Source: Chryseobacterium formosum (lineage in GTDB: Bacteria; Bacteroidota; Bacteroidia; Flavobacteriales; Weeksellaceae). Taken from it: a stretch of 64,000 bases of DNA. Of the stretch, positions 34,424 to 43,255 are shown in pieces. The notes beneath the pieces are model-generated. The model had not been told where the DNA came from, did no database searches, and saw nothing but the letters and a program-made list of their open reading frames with translations. The first letter of the stretch is position 1. Each line of letters begins with the position of its first letter. The stretch covers positions 62,001 through 126,000 of the forward strand of contig NZ_JAOVZW010000003.1 in assembly GCF_026460885.1 (NCBI RefSeq), given 5' to 3'. The position numbers were made by a program, and so were the translations under genes.

Positions 34424-34431
34424 TATCTTTG
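34424..34431 (+). promoter_or_regulatory. -7 box of the GLPGLI gene
   Basis: TATCTTTG fits TAnnTTTG and lies 26 bp before the ATG at 34458. Confidence 0.5.
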
Positions 34432-34457
34432 CCTTATAATAGCAACCTATTTTTAAG

Positions 34458-35276
34458 ATGAATAAATTAATTAAACTTCTTTTTCTTTTAGTTTTCAGTA
34501 TCTGTTTTTCGCAAACCAATAGATTTATTTATGAACTCGACGTAAAAAAATATACCAAGAATGTTAAGATCAACATGGTTTTAGATGTTACTAAAGATGA
34601 GGTGAAGTTTTATGATTATGGTTTTATTGAGGCAGATTCTATCGGTAAAAGGAATAATGTCAATCAGTTTTATAATACGCAGGTCGATCAATTAGTTATT
34701 AGAAAAACTAACAGTTTTGAAAACACAGAGTTTCACGATAATATGTTTGATTATTTCAGTATTAATTCTAAAGATGAAATGGTTTGGAAAATTGAAAACG
34801 AAACGAAAAAATCTGGAGAATACAAACTTCAAAAAGCTACAACGAATTTTGGCGGAAGATTTTGGACAGCTTGGTTTTGTGCAGCAATTCCTTTTCAGGA
34901 AGGTCCATATAAATTCAGAGGTTTGCCGGGATTAATATTCGAATTAAATGATCAAAATAAAGATTTCACTTATGTTTTAGTTAAAATTAAAAAACTCAAT
35001 GAAGATTTTGATACGAAGAAGTTTTTAGAAATACATTATGGAACTCAACCCATTCGTGTGACTAGAAAACAATATCATGATGTAAAAATAAATTATTATA
35101 ATGATCCCGTTTCTGAAGGTAGAAAAATACTAAAAACCGGAGGAAATATTACTTTTCAGGGAGAAAAGATAACAACAGTAGAGCAGCTTGATCAAAAAAG
35201 AAAATCAATTCAAGAAAGTATTAAAAATTATTACAGTTCATTAGAATTAGATAAAGCAATCCCATATCCTAACTGA
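34458..35276 (+). CDS. GLPGLI-family secreted protein
   Basis: The 272-residue protein has a signal peptide ending near CFSQ (residues 17-20) and the family motif GLPGLIFELNDQ about residue 155, preceded by EGPYKFR. GLPGLI proteins are a large Bacteroidota family of periplasmic or surface proteins, often near TonB receptors; their function is unknown. Here a small unknown gene follows 19 bp later. A TAnnTTTG box precedes it. Confidence 0.9.
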   Translation: MNKLIKLLFLLVFSICFSQTNRFIYELDVKKYTKNVKINMVLDVTKDEVKFYDYGFIEADSIGKRNNVNQFYNTQVDQLVIRKTNSFENTEFHDNMFDYFSINSKDEMVWKIENETKKSGEYKLQKATTNFGGRFWTAWFCAAIPFQEGPYKFRGLPGLIFELNDQNKDFTYVLVKIKKLNEDFDTKKFLEIHYGTQPIRVTRKQYHDVKINYYNDPVSEGRKILKTGGNITFQGEKITTVEQLDQKRKSIQESIKNYYSSLELDKAIPYPN

Positions 35277-35295
35277 TTTTTAATGTAAAACTATC

Positions 35296-35481
35296 ATGAA
35301 AGCAAAGCAATTCTTCATTTTCTTAGGAAGTCTTTTCATTGTAACTCTAGGAACTATTGTTTTTATTACAGGTGAAAATGATCACAAAGAGTGCAAACAT
35401 ATTTCAGAATATTCTATTTCAAAAGACGGAACAAAGATTAAAACTGGAAAACATATTTGTAAAGAAAGGTTTAATTTTTAA
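35296..35481 (+). CDS. Small hypothetical membrane or exported protein
   Basis: The 61-residue ORF has one hydrophobic segment (about 6-25, FFIFLGSLFIVTLGTIVF) and a Lys/Cys tail with HKECKHIS and GKHICKE. It starts 19 bp after the GLPGLI gene on the same strand, so it may be cotranscribed. The size makes the call uncertain, but the N-terminal charge then hydrophobic run is typical of a real exported protein. Confidence 0.5.
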   Translation: MKAKQFFIFLGSLFIVTLGTIVFITGENDHKECKHISEYSISKDGTKIKTGKHICKERFNF

Positions 35482-35495
35482 TGATTTAAAAGGTA

Positions 35496-35530
35496 TCGTA
35501 GTTTTACGACATCAAATCGTAGAATTACTA
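35496..35530. promoter_or_regulatory. Paired TCGTA-N4-TACGA sites upstream of tssD
   Basis: TCGTAGTTTTACGA (35496-35509) is an exact 5-4-5 dyad. TCGTAGAATTACTA (35517-35530) is a second copy with one mismatch, with its start 21 bp (two helical turns) further on. The pair lies 51 bp before the tssD -7 box. This spacing suits cooperative binding of a dimeric activator or repressor. Confidence 0.55.
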
Positions 35531-35580
35531 CAAAATCTGAAATATCGCTTTCGAAATGTAAATTTTAAGAACGTTGGTTC

Positions 35581-35588
35581 TATCTTTG
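35581..35588 (+). promoter_or_regulatory. -7 box of tssD
   Basis: TATCTTTG fits TAnnTTTG and lies 43 bp before the tssD ATG. Confidence 0.5.
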
Positions 35589-35631
35589 AGGTATAGAAAT
35601 CACAGAATATTAACGAATAAATTTACAAATC

Positions 35632-36033
35632 ATGGCAGCAAATTCAAGAGGAATCTTAAAATTCAACGGTAGCGAAGGACAGAAATTATTAAAGCTGAAT
35701 TACAGCGTTTCTAGATCTACAGATGTTTCAGGTAGAGTAGCTTCAGATCCTTCAAATGCAATCATCAAATTAACAATCGAGGCAACAGAAAAATCTGAAA
35801 TCCTTGAATCTTTACTAAACGGAAAATACAAACCAACTTCTGGTGAAGTTACTTTCAACAAATCTCACGAAGAAGGAACTTTGATTACATTAAACTGGGA
35901 AAACGGTTACGTTATTCAACATGAAGTTGACTTCGACGCAGTTGACGAAAATTCAATGTTGATAAGCTTCGTAATCAGCGCAGAAAAAATCAATTATGGT
36001 AATTCTGCTTACGAAGGAATCTGGCCGGTTTAA
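35632..36033 (+). CDS. tssD: T6SS tube protein TssD (Hcp-like)
   Basis: The 133-residue protein fits the Bacteroidota TssD tube subunit in length and sequence: the GILKFNGSEGQKLLKLNYS start, the SGEVTFNKSHEEG hairpin and the ITLNWENGYVIQHEVDF strands. TssD hexamers stack into the inner tube that is fired by the type VI machine. It is the first gene of the T6SSiii locus and has its own promoter and terminator, in keeping with the high amounts needed. Confidence 0.93.
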   Translation: MAANSRGILKFNGSEGQKLLKLNYSVSRSTDVSGRVASDPSNAIIKLTIEATEKSEILESLLNGKYKPTSGEVTFNKSHEEGTLITLNWENGYVIQHEVDFDAVDENSMLISFVISAEKINYGNSAYEGIWPV

Positions 36034-36066
36034 TCTCAAACTTATTTTTTCCAGTGTATTGTATAC

Positions 36067-36099
36067 AAAAAAGACTGTCTTTTTTAGATGGTCTTTTTT
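36067..36099 (+). terminator. Intrinsic terminator after tssD
   Basis: AAAAAAGAC and GTCTTTTTT pair, with an inner TCT/AGA pair, 33 bp past the tssD stop. It separates tssD from the vgrG operon. Confidence 0.85.
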
Positions 36100-36139
36100 G
36101 ACACTTCAAGAATTTATATAGTTTTTCAGAATAAATATC

Positions 36140-36161
36140 ATAACAAATTTAGATTTGTTAT
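36140..36161. promoter_or_regulatory. Perfect palindrome upstream of vgrG
   Basis: ATAACAAAT-TTAG-ATTTGTTAT is an exact 9-4-9 dyad, 80 bp before the vgrG ATG. Its right arm runs into TTATCTTTTG, close to a -7 box. There is no U run, so it is more like an operator than a terminator. Confidence 0.55.
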
Positions 36162-36241
36162 CTTTTGCATAGGATTTTGCTTTAATAGATCCTTTGTTAT
36201 TGAATAATTTTTGTATATTTAAATACCACAATCACAAAATT

Positions 36242-38173
36242 ATGTCAAGCACACCAGAACAATCTAGTGGAAAGCAGTTCCGTCCATCCCAAAATGCGGC
36301 AGGAATCTCAGAGAATCATCATACGGGAATTAACCGTTTGGTTAAATTTTCTTTAGTCATAGAAGGTAAAGTAATCAAGTATTTCAAGCATTTTAAACTC
36401 ACTCAGAGTGCACAAAAACACCACGAATTTACACTCACATTAGCTCACGATACTTTAGGCGACCGCCAAACCCATACTTTAGAAGAAGCCAATAAGTTTT
36501 TAGGCAAAAGATTAACGGCTGTTATTTCTTATAAAGATATTGAAAGCAGTCCTGAACGAACATTTGTAGGGGTGATTACGGGAGTTGGTTTCAGTCAGGA
36601 AAAGATGAGTCTGGGAAATATCGTGCTTTCAGGATACAGTCCGACTATTTTGTTGGATGGTGCTCCTCATATTCAGAGTTTTGGCGGAAATCAGTCGGTG
36701 AATATGGGAATTATTGCTGAAGAAGTCATTAAACAGGGTTTAGATAAAAGCAGGTTCGATATCAGAATCGATACCAATGATTATTCTCAAATTATTTACA
36801 GTAGTCAATACGATGAAACGCATTACAATTATCTGGCTCGAATGGCAGAAGCTTACGGTGAACAGTTTTATTATGACGGCGAAGTTCTGCATTTCGGAAA
36901 ACTTCCGCCACAGAATACTCCTATCAAACTGATTTATGGAAGCAGCGCCAATGATATTAAAGTTGAATTAAAAGCAGTTCATACAAAACCTCAATATTAC
37001 GGTTATAACAGCAGTAAAAATGAAGTTTTAAAATCTGGAAATACCCCGATTCAGCATGTTGGAGATTTAGCAAAAACCGCTTACGAACACAACGATAAAA
37101 TTTATAAAACACCTTCACTGAGAGTTGCTCCGATTAAAGCAACGACGCATCTAGACGTAGAATATTCTCAAAAAAGTACTGCAGGAAGTGAAGCGGTCAA
37201 TGTTTTTAATCTTTCGGGAACTACAACCGTTCCGTTTTTACATCCGGGATGTTCGGTAGACATTGAAATGCGAAAAGTTGACACCAATGAAACTTCGTAT
37301 TTCACAAGAATCATGGTGACAGAAACGACACATGAAATCGATACGATCGGTCATTATACCGGAAGTTTTAACGGAATAGCTTCCGATACAGGCTTTTTAC
37401 CGAAACCGGAATTCACAATTCCTATTGCGCAACCTCAAATTGCAACGGTTATTTCCAACGCTGATCCTGAAGGACAGGGAAGAGTTCAGGTGAAGTTTGA
37501 CTGGCAAACGAATGATACGACCCATTTTATAAGAATGATGAGTCCTGATGCGGGAGGAACAGATCAGATTACACAAAACCGAGGTTATGTTGCGATACCT
37601 GAAGTTGGAGATCAGGTGATGGTAAATTTCGTACACAATCATCCTGACCGACCTTTCGTGATGGGAGGAATGTTTCATGGCGGAATTGGTTTGGGTGGGG
37701 GAATCAACAATCATTTAAAATCAATTCAAACGAGAAGTGGAATAAGGATTTTAATGAATGACGAAGAAGGAAGTGTAAATATTATCGATCCGAGCGGAAA
37801 TACTTATTTCATGGATGGAAAAGGAAATATTTCAATGAATGCACCGAAAAATTTCACTTTAAATGCTGGTGAAAATATCAATATTACTGCAGGAAAAGAA
37901 ATTTCAATTGGAGCTGGAGCAAGTATTACGAGCTCTGCAAACGACAATATTATTTCTACAGCAGGAACAGATATTGTACAAACTGCGGCGGGAGATATTC
38001 GTGAATCTTCAGATACGAGAACTGAAATGGTAGAGAAAGAGTTTTTCCGTCAGTCTGAAACTTCCAATGAAATTGCGGGAGAAATCTCAATGTTCAGCGA
38101 ATTGGAAAATATGACCATGCAAAGCGGTAAAATCGTTGAATTTAACAGTGCAGAAAAATCTAAACTTTTCTAA
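36242..38173 (+). CDS. tssI: T6SS spike protein TssI (VgrG)
   Basis: The ATG at 36242 gives 643 residues. Residues 1-400 hold the gp27-like head (YDETHYNYLARMAEAYGEQFYYDG). The OB-fold has ADPEGQGRVQVKFDW near 415. The C-terminal part is a beta-helix stalk with GSVNIIDPSGN and repeated G/N/T-rich turns, ending in ETSNEIAGEISM. No extra effector domain is fused at the end, so cargo must bind through a PAAR-like or adaptor protein; a DUF4280 gene is in the same operon. A palindrome lies 80 bp upstream. Confidence 0.95.
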   Translation: MSSTPEQSSGKQFRPSQNAAGISENHHTGINRLVKFSLVIEGKVIKYFKHFKLTQSAQKHHEFTLTLAHDTLGDRQTHTLEEANKFLGKRLTAVISYKDIESSPERTFVGVITGVGFSQEKMSLGNIVLSGYSPTILLDGAPHIQSFGGNQSVNMGIIAEEVIKQGLDKSRFDIRIDTNDYSQIIYSSQYDETHYNYLARMAEAYGEQFYYDGEVLHFGKLPPQNTPIKLIYGSSANDIKVELKAVHTKPQYYGYNSSKNEVLKSGNTPIQHVGDLAKTAYEHNDKIYKTPSLRVAPIKATTHLDVEYSQKSTAGSEAVNVFNLSGTTTVPFLHPGCSVDIEMRKVDTNETSYFTRIMVTETTHEIDTIGHYTGSFNGIASDTGFLPKPEFTIPIAQPQIATVISNADPEGQGRVQVKFDWQTNDTTHFIRMMSPDAGGTDQITQNRGYVAIPEVGDQVMVNFVHNHPDRPFVMGGMFHGGIGLGGGINNHLKSIQTRSGIRILMNDEEGSVNIIDPSGNTYFMDGKGNISMNAPKNFTLNAGENINITAGKEISIGAGASITSSANDNIISTAGTDIVQTAAGDIRESSDTRTEMVEKEFFRQSETSNEIAGEISMFSELENMTMQSGKIVEFNSAEKSKLF

Positions 38174-38175
38174 TC

Positions 38176-38346
38176 ATGGCGATCCGAAAAACAGCAAAAA
38201 ATATTATCATAAAAGTAAACGATACCTATCATTTAAATGTAGGTAAGAAAGCTGAGAAAATTGCACAAAAGATCAATGCAGAAGCTAAAAAAGGCAATCT
38301 TGTTTTGGCAAGCAATAAAAAAATAATGTCGCATGGAAATAAGTAA
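38176..38346 (+). CDS. Small basic protein between vgrG and the lipase gene
   Basis: An ATG 2 bp past the vgrG stop opens a 56-residue frame: it starts MAIRKTAKNIIIKVNDTYHL and ends KKIMSHGNK. The product is very basic and short of hydrophobic runs. The tight spacing in an operon where all genes abut supports a true gene. A chaperone or adaptor for effector loading is one guess; no family is recognised. Confidence 0.6.
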   Translation: MAIRKTAKNIIIKVNDTYHLNVGKKAEKIAQKINAEAKKGNLVLASNKKIMSHGNK

Positions 38347-38386
38347 TTTTCATCAAATTCAATATTAATTCAGAAATGAAAAACCA

Positions 38387-39808
38387 ATGGCAAATATAAC
38401 TTTTGGAAGCTATTCTCCCTCTGAAGATGAGAATGATGACGCTATTGAAATCAGATTAGGTTTTTTTTTCGACGGTACTTTGAATAATGAACGAAATACC
38501 TACATCAGAAAAGAGAAAGAAAAGAAAAAGAAAGGAGAAAGCTATGACGCTAAAGCTGTAAAAGAAGATCCTTGGGGTTTTGATAAAGACAGTTATTTAA
38601 ATGACTATTCTAATGTAGCGAGAATGTATCATTTTTATACATCGGCACCTTTTATTTACATTGAAGGAATTGGTACTTTAAATGGAGATACAGATACGGT
38701 CGCAGGTTACACAATGGGAATGGGAGAAACCGGCATTCGAGAAAAAATAAGAAAAGGATGTAAAAAACTGAGAGAAAAACTTACTCCCGGTACTACAGTA
38801 AATATAACGGTTGATGTTTATGGGTTTAGTCGTGGCGCTGCTGCTGCAAGAGCTTTCGTGAATGAGATTACAAAGTCTTCATACGATGCTACTTTAACGG
38901 AGTATGGTTACATGGATCTTGACGGATATTCTGTGAATGACAAAAAACTTCCTGCAAGAGGTTATTTGGGATATTTATGTAATAATGATGGGATTATTAT
39001 TTCTGGTCTTAAAGTACATTTTGTAGGTCTTTACGATACGGTTTCGTCTTATGGAGGGAATTTTGAAAATGATAACAGCTCAGTAAATGATAGAAAAGAA
39101 TTAGGATTAAGTGCCATAAGCGGACCGAAAGTGATGAATGTAGTACAAATTGCTGCAGGTCATGAATGGAGATCAAACTTTAATATTACAACGATTGAAA
39201 GTACTGCAAATAAAGGTTTGGAAGTAGTTCTTCCAGGAGCTCATGCCGATATTGGAGGTTGCTACGAGAGTGAGATATTTAAACAGTATCATAGAGCATC
39301 TGTTTCTCCTGCGAGAGTTATTAACGACAATAATCAGTATAATACTTTAGCTAATCAGAAAAGACAAGTGTATATTGATGAAGGATGGTATTTGGATAAA
39401 CAAATTACTATTGCTCCGCATTCCAATAAATATGTGAATTACATTGGTTTACAGGGTGAAAGATTTATAGATAAAAGATATAGCTACATTCCGCTTCATT
39501 TTATGTGCAGTTTATCAACCGAAAAAGGCAGCAATTTTAGTGTAAATGGAGTTACTGAAAAATTTAAAATTCCGGAAAAAGCGGGAAATGGCTCTCACAT
39601 CTTGCATTATGTAAAGTCAAAATTAGAGCAATATGTTTCTGCTGTAAAAAATGCAGAATTTGGTAAAAGAAAACAGATTTCATATAAAACTTATCTTGAT
39701 TTTGAGAACGAGAAAAAATTAATCAATCAATATGTTCATTGGTCTGCAACAGAGAAGATGGGGCACGGTCCAAGACCAAACAGAATACGAAAACCAATTT
39801 ATGGTTAA
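38387..39808 (+). CDS. T6SS Tle1-like lipase effector (DUF2235)
   Basis: The 473-residue protein has the DUF2235 motifs in order: FFFDGTLNN (about residue 26), the nucleophile elbow GFSRGA with Ser148, GLYDTV with Asp217 and PGAHADIGG with His286. These are the marks of Tle1-type phospholipases delivered by type VI systems. No signal peptide is present, as expected for T6SS cargo. A Lys-rich stretch lies near residue 45. It lies in the vgrG operon, and its stop overlaps the DUF2931 gene by 8 bp. A T9 run at 38461-38469 sits inside the FFFDG codons. Confidence 0.87.
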   Translation: MANITFGSYSPSEDENDDAIEIRLGFFFDGTLNNERNTYIRKEKEKKKKGESYDAKAVKEDPWGFDKDSYLNDYSNVARMYHFYTSAPFIYIEGIGTLNGDTDTVAGYTMGMGETGIREKIRKGCKKLREKLTPGTTVNITVDVYGFSRGAAAARAFVNEITKSSYDATLTEYGYMDLDGYSVNDKKLPARGYLGYLCNNDGIIISGLKVHFVGLYDTVSSYGGNFENDNSSVNDRKELGLSAISGPKVMNVVQIAAGHEWRSNFNITTIESTANKGLEVVLPGAHADIGGCYESEIFKQYHRASVSPARVINDNNQYNTLANQKRQVYIDEGWYLDKQITIAPHSNKYVNYIGLQGERFIDKRYSYIPLHFMCSLSTEKGSNFSVNGVTEKFKIPEKAGNGSHILHYVKSKLEQYVSAVKNAEFGKRKQISYKTYLDFENEKKLINQYVHWSATEKMGHGPRPNRIRKPIYG

Positions 39809-40865
39809 TTTAAAAAGTATATTAATTCTATTTTTAATGGGTATTGCAACCATGCAATTTGCTCAAAAATCTACTATGAATAAATACAAATACGATGCAG
39901 GAATAGGAACTCCTGAAAATTTTGATATCGATACATATAAACAGGTTTTTTATTCTGAAAATAATGAAATGATTCCTATAAACGGGATGGGTGTTCAGCT
40001 TGGAGGTATGTGGGGAAGCGGAGGTGATTTTGTTGTGGGAGATGAGATGAAAGAAGTTCCTCAACTATTAAAAATTGGATATTATTCATACATAGAAAAT
40101 AAATTCTTTGAAGGAGAATTTAAATTACCTAAAGATGATATTGAAAAACTTCTACAGGAAAAAACAGTAAATCCTTTTAATGGTTTAAAAGAGCCAAAAT
40201 ATAATTATTTTTCTGTTGGTGTTGCTTTAAATGGTGTAACCATACTGTGGATTAAAGGGAATGAAAATCAAAAAGAAATAGGGCGTTTTCAGGCTTTAGA
40301 AAAACATTATGATAAATTCAGTGATGTTATAGACGATGACAGAAGTCAGCAGGAAATTTATGAAGGATGGTTCAAAAATTATAGTGAACACCTTAAAAAG
40401 CAAATAGCTTCTAATTCTTTACCTTACGGAAGATGGGATTTGTATAGAAAAAAATACAAGCTCAAAATCAATCTTTCCAAAAAAATAAATTGGATGCAGA
40501 TTGGAGAAATTAATATGGAAAAACAGACCACTTTTGCCAATAATGAAGCATATAATGATATTGCAATTCCTTATAATGTTTTGTTTAAATGGAATGACGG
40601 AGATAAAAAATATGAAGCCAGAATCGTATTTTCAAAAGATGAAAAATATTACAGAGCCAATTACAAAGGAGAAGCTGGCTCGAAATTTCCACTAGATTTT
40701 ACAACTGAGCAAACATATAAAGTTTTTAATTCAATAGATCAGAATATTCCTGCAGATTTATTCATTACTGTAAATCCGGAAAATACTGGAATTAAGATTT
40801 TATTAAAACAGAATGACAAAGATTATGAAATAAGTGACTTCACATTTAAAATTTTTAACAAATGA
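39801..40865 (+). CDS. DUF2931-family exported protein, candidate immunity protein
   Basis: The ATG at 39801 gives 354 residues with a signal peptide (VNLKSILILFLMGIATMQFAQ), while the longer frame would read through the effector gene. The body matches DUF2931 proteins as recalled, which are frequent beside Tle1-like genes. Landmarks are NGMGVQLGGMWGSGG and YNYFSVGVALNGVTILW. It overlaps the lipase gene by 8 bp, so both are translated in a coupled way. A periplasmic protein next to a lipase effector is the classic place of an immunity protein. Binding is not shown. Confidence 0.75.
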   Translation: MVNLKSILILFLMGIATMQFAQKSTMNKYKYDAGIGTPENFDIDTYKQVFYSENNEMIPINGMGVQLGGMWGSGGDFVVGDEMKEVPQLLKIGYYSYIENKFFEGEFKLPKDDIEKLLQEKTVNPFNGLKEPKYNYFSVGVALNGVTILWIKGNENQKEIGRFQALEKHYDKFSDVIDDDRSQQEIYEGWFKNYSEHLKKQIASNSLPYGRWDLYRKKYKLKINLSKKINWMQIGEINMEKQTTFANNEAYNDIAIPYNVLFKWNDGDKKYEARIVFSKDEKYYRANYKGEAGSKFPLDFTTEQTYKVFNSIDQNIPADLFITVNPENTGIKILLKQNDKDYEISDFTFKIFNK

Positions 40866-41140
40866 AAAATTTAGCAGTTCATATCATAATCAGACTTGCC
40901 ATTGCTGCTTTTCCAATTTTTATACTCATCAATAAAAAGCTGGATGATACAAGTGGAAATAGCGGAATGGGCATAGATTTACCAATGATGATTGCTTTTG
41001 GAATGCTTATAATTTGGGGGATTTTTATGATTTTTGAAACTGGCAGATTTTTTTATTCGAAAAATAATAAAATGGCTGTAATCAATCTATTTTTAATCAT
41101 TCCTGCACTTTTTGCTTTCATTTATATAGGAGGAATGTAA
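40862..41140 (+). CDS. Small three-segment membrane protein
   Basis: The 92-residue protein has three hydrophobic segments (about 5-22, 38-56 and 73-90). Its ATG overlaps the stop of the DUF2931 gene (ATGA). No family is recognised. Such small inner membrane proteins beside lipase effectors may add to immunity, but this is inference from place only. Confidence 0.65.
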   Translation: MKNLAVHIIIRLAIAAFPIFILINKKLDDTSGNSGMGIDLPMMIAFGMLIIWGIFMIFETGRFFYSKNNKMAVINLFLIIPALFAFIYIGGM

Positions 41141-41149
41141 GTAAATATT

Positions 41150-42190
41150 ATGCAGAAGTTTAATAAACATATCATTCAATCTGGTGAAACGCTGAAAAGT
41201 ATTGCCAATCTTTATGGTATTTCAGAGTCGTCATTGAAGCTTTTTCACAACAATCATTGCAAGATAGAAGATCAGGTTTTAATACAACTTAACAAACAAA
41301 AAGAGCTTTTTCTGCCAAGAACAGCAGTTTCAGATAAGAATAAACTTGTAAAATTTAGCCACGGAAACAGATTGCTTTTTCAGCCGGAAAATTCGTCTCT
41401 GAAATACAGTACGATGATTACGATTGAAAAGAACGGACAAAAAAATGAACTTAGATATGATAGTTCCGTTCGATGGATAAAAGGTGAAAACGGATTTCAT
41501 TTTTTTGAAATTGACAGAATTTCAGATCTTTTTCTAAATGAAGAACAAGTAAACGAAATTGCAGATTTACTGGCATATAAAACATCAAAAGTTTTATTTC
41601 CAATGCAGATAAGTGTTGATCAGCAAGGTAAATTTAATGATATTGAAGGCACTGATGTATTTAAAGAAAGATGGAAAAATATTAAAGATGAGGTTTATAA
41701 AGAGTTTGAAGGTGATATTGTAGATGAATATTGCCAGAAAATTGAGAAGGTTTTAGAACAACCCAATTCTCTTTTTATTTTCATTAAAAACGATTATTTC
41801 ATCAGGACTTTGTTTTTTGGAATTTATCAGAAATTTAATCAGGATTATCAGACTGAAATGACTGAAACTTTTCCAGTAGTCAATAATGCAATTGAACCAA
41901 GCTATAAAATTGAAGTTGAGATTGATCCTTTAAAAGATGAAGATGATCTAATAAATATTGCTGGAACCGGAAAGTTATATGATGAAAGAAGTCGATATGA
42001 TTTTATTAACGGAGCACCATTTTCTTTAATTATAGAAGATAATCCGGTAATGAATGATGACGGAAACTTCAGGCTTAAATATTATCTGAATGGTGAAACT
42101 CAGCTTTCAGAATCACTGTACTTAGAATGTGACATCAATCTTGAAGACAGAAAAAAAATATCGATAGTTGTAACAGTTCTTACCGATTAA
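41150..42190 (+). CDS. LysM-domain protein of the T6SS operon
   Basis: The 346-residue protein starts with a LysM-like domain (residues 5-55: HIIQSGETLKSIANLYGIS). No signal peptide precedes it, so it is cytoplasmic or carried by the T6SS. The rest is unknown, acidic and mixed alpha/beta. In T6SS loci, LysM proteins can bind the spike or peptidoglycan. It lies 9 bp after the small membrane protein gene. Confidence 0.75.
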   Translation: MQKFNKHIIQSGETLKSIANLYGISESSLKLFHNNHCKIEDQVLIQLNKQKELFLPRTAVSDKNKLVKFSHGNRLLFQPENSSLKYSTMITIEKNGQKNELRYDSSVRWIKGENGFHFFEIDRISDLFLNEEQVNEIADLLAYKTSKVLFPMQISVDQQGKFNDIEGTDVFKERWKNIKDEVYKEFEGDIVDEYCQKIEKVLEQPNSLFIFIKNDYFIRTLFFGIYQKFNQDYQTEMTETFPVVNNAIEPSYKIEVEIDPLKDEDDLINIAGTGKLYDERSRYDFINGAPFSLIIEDNPVMNDDGNFRLKYYLNGETQLSESLYLECDINLEDRKKISIVVTVLTD

Positions 42191-42206
42191 ATTTAAAACC
42201 AAACCA

Positions 42207-43253
42207 ATGAAAAAAATAGTATTTGATAAATTTTTCTTAACGCTTTTTATTCTCATTTTTGCTCTGAATTTTGGGCAGAAAACAGAATTTACGGTTCCGA
42301 AAGATATTGAAACACTGCAAAATACCATTTTCGATTTTGCCAATGATTTTACGAAAGACGAACCAAAAGCCGCTGCTGCAGGAGATAATGAATTTTCAAC
42401 CACAGTTGATCTGTATGATTTGAAATTTGACTCAAATGAGAAAAATCCTTATTTGGATTTAGCTTTAAAAAAAGGGGCAAAACCTAAACAGTTTATCCAA
42501 AAAGCGATCTGGAACGTTTCAATGAAAAAACTTTCAGCAAAAAGTACAAAAGTCACTGTTTTCTTGGAGGAAATTAATCCTGATAATTGGTCAAAAAAAG
42601 AAGTTGATGTAAAACTTACAAAATCAACAGGAAAACTAGAGAAAGAAGTCAAAGAATTTCTTTTAAACTCAAAAATCAATAAAGCTTCAAATGAATCAGC
42701 TTCAATAAGCTCAGAATCGGAAATTGAGGTTACTACAGCAGCTCAAACAGCCAATGAAACTGCCAGCTTTGAAGCTAAACTATCACAAAAAAAGATTGCC
42801 TCAAAATATCTTCAGAATCTTTTCGCAAAAAAACAATTTATCAGTCTTCCGACCAATGCAGATCAGATTACAAAGCTTTTAAAAACAGATCCTAGTGAAA
42901 TGGATTGTGAAACCTGCAAAAACGAAAAATATTCTAATTGGGATTTTGAAAATTTCAATATGATTTACGCAAATATGACAAGTGGAGAAGAATATTATGC
43001 TATTCAATATTATGGTGAAGATGCCGTTTCAGGGTTACCTTACGGTTTGATTTTTAACGACAGTTCGCCTTCCGAATGTAAAGATAAATTTGCGCGCTAC
43101 AAAGCTCAATTGTATCAGACAACGGTGGGAGTAGATGAAAATACCTCAAAAGCTTTGACGGTTGTAACTTTTAAAATGAATACCTCATTCGTCCGTTTAG
43201 AATTCGGGAATGAATATTTGTCGAGAATTGTAATTTCAAATAAAGAATTTTAG
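42207..43253 (+). CDS. Secreted hypothetical protein of the T6SS operon
   Basis: I do not recognise this 348-residue protein. It has a signal peptide (FFLTLFILIFALNFGQ, cleaved after about residue 24). A low-complexity Ser/Glu/Ala stretch lies at about 155-185. The second half has a CETCKNEK pair of cysteines and an aromatic EEYYAIQYYGEDA segment. It is 16 bp after the LysM gene and 2 bp before the PAAR-like gene. A periplasmic immunity or envelope function is a possibility only. Confidence 0.7.
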   Translation: MKKIVFDKFFLTLFILIFALNFGQKTEFTVPKDIETLQNTIFDFANDFTKDEPKAAAAGDNEFSTTVDLYDLKFDSNEKNPYLDLALKKGAKPKQFIQKAIWNVSMKKLSAKSTKVTVFLEEINPDNWSKKEVDVKLTKSTGKLEKEVKEFLLNSKINKASNESASISSESEIEVTTAAQTANETASFEAKLSQKKIASKYLQNLFAKKQFISLPTNADQITKLLKTDPSEMDCETCKNEKYSNWDFENFNMIYANMTSGEEYYAIQYYGEDAVSGLPYGLIFNDSSPSECKDKFARYKAQLYQTTVGVDENTSKALTVVTFKMNTSFVRLEFGNEYLSRIVISNKEF

Positions 43254-43255
43254 TT

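Noticed and set aside
36242..38173. A prophage tail region
   Set aside because: The VgrG, TssD, DUF4280 and ClpV set without capsid, terminase or integrase genes fits a T6SSiii locus and not a phage.
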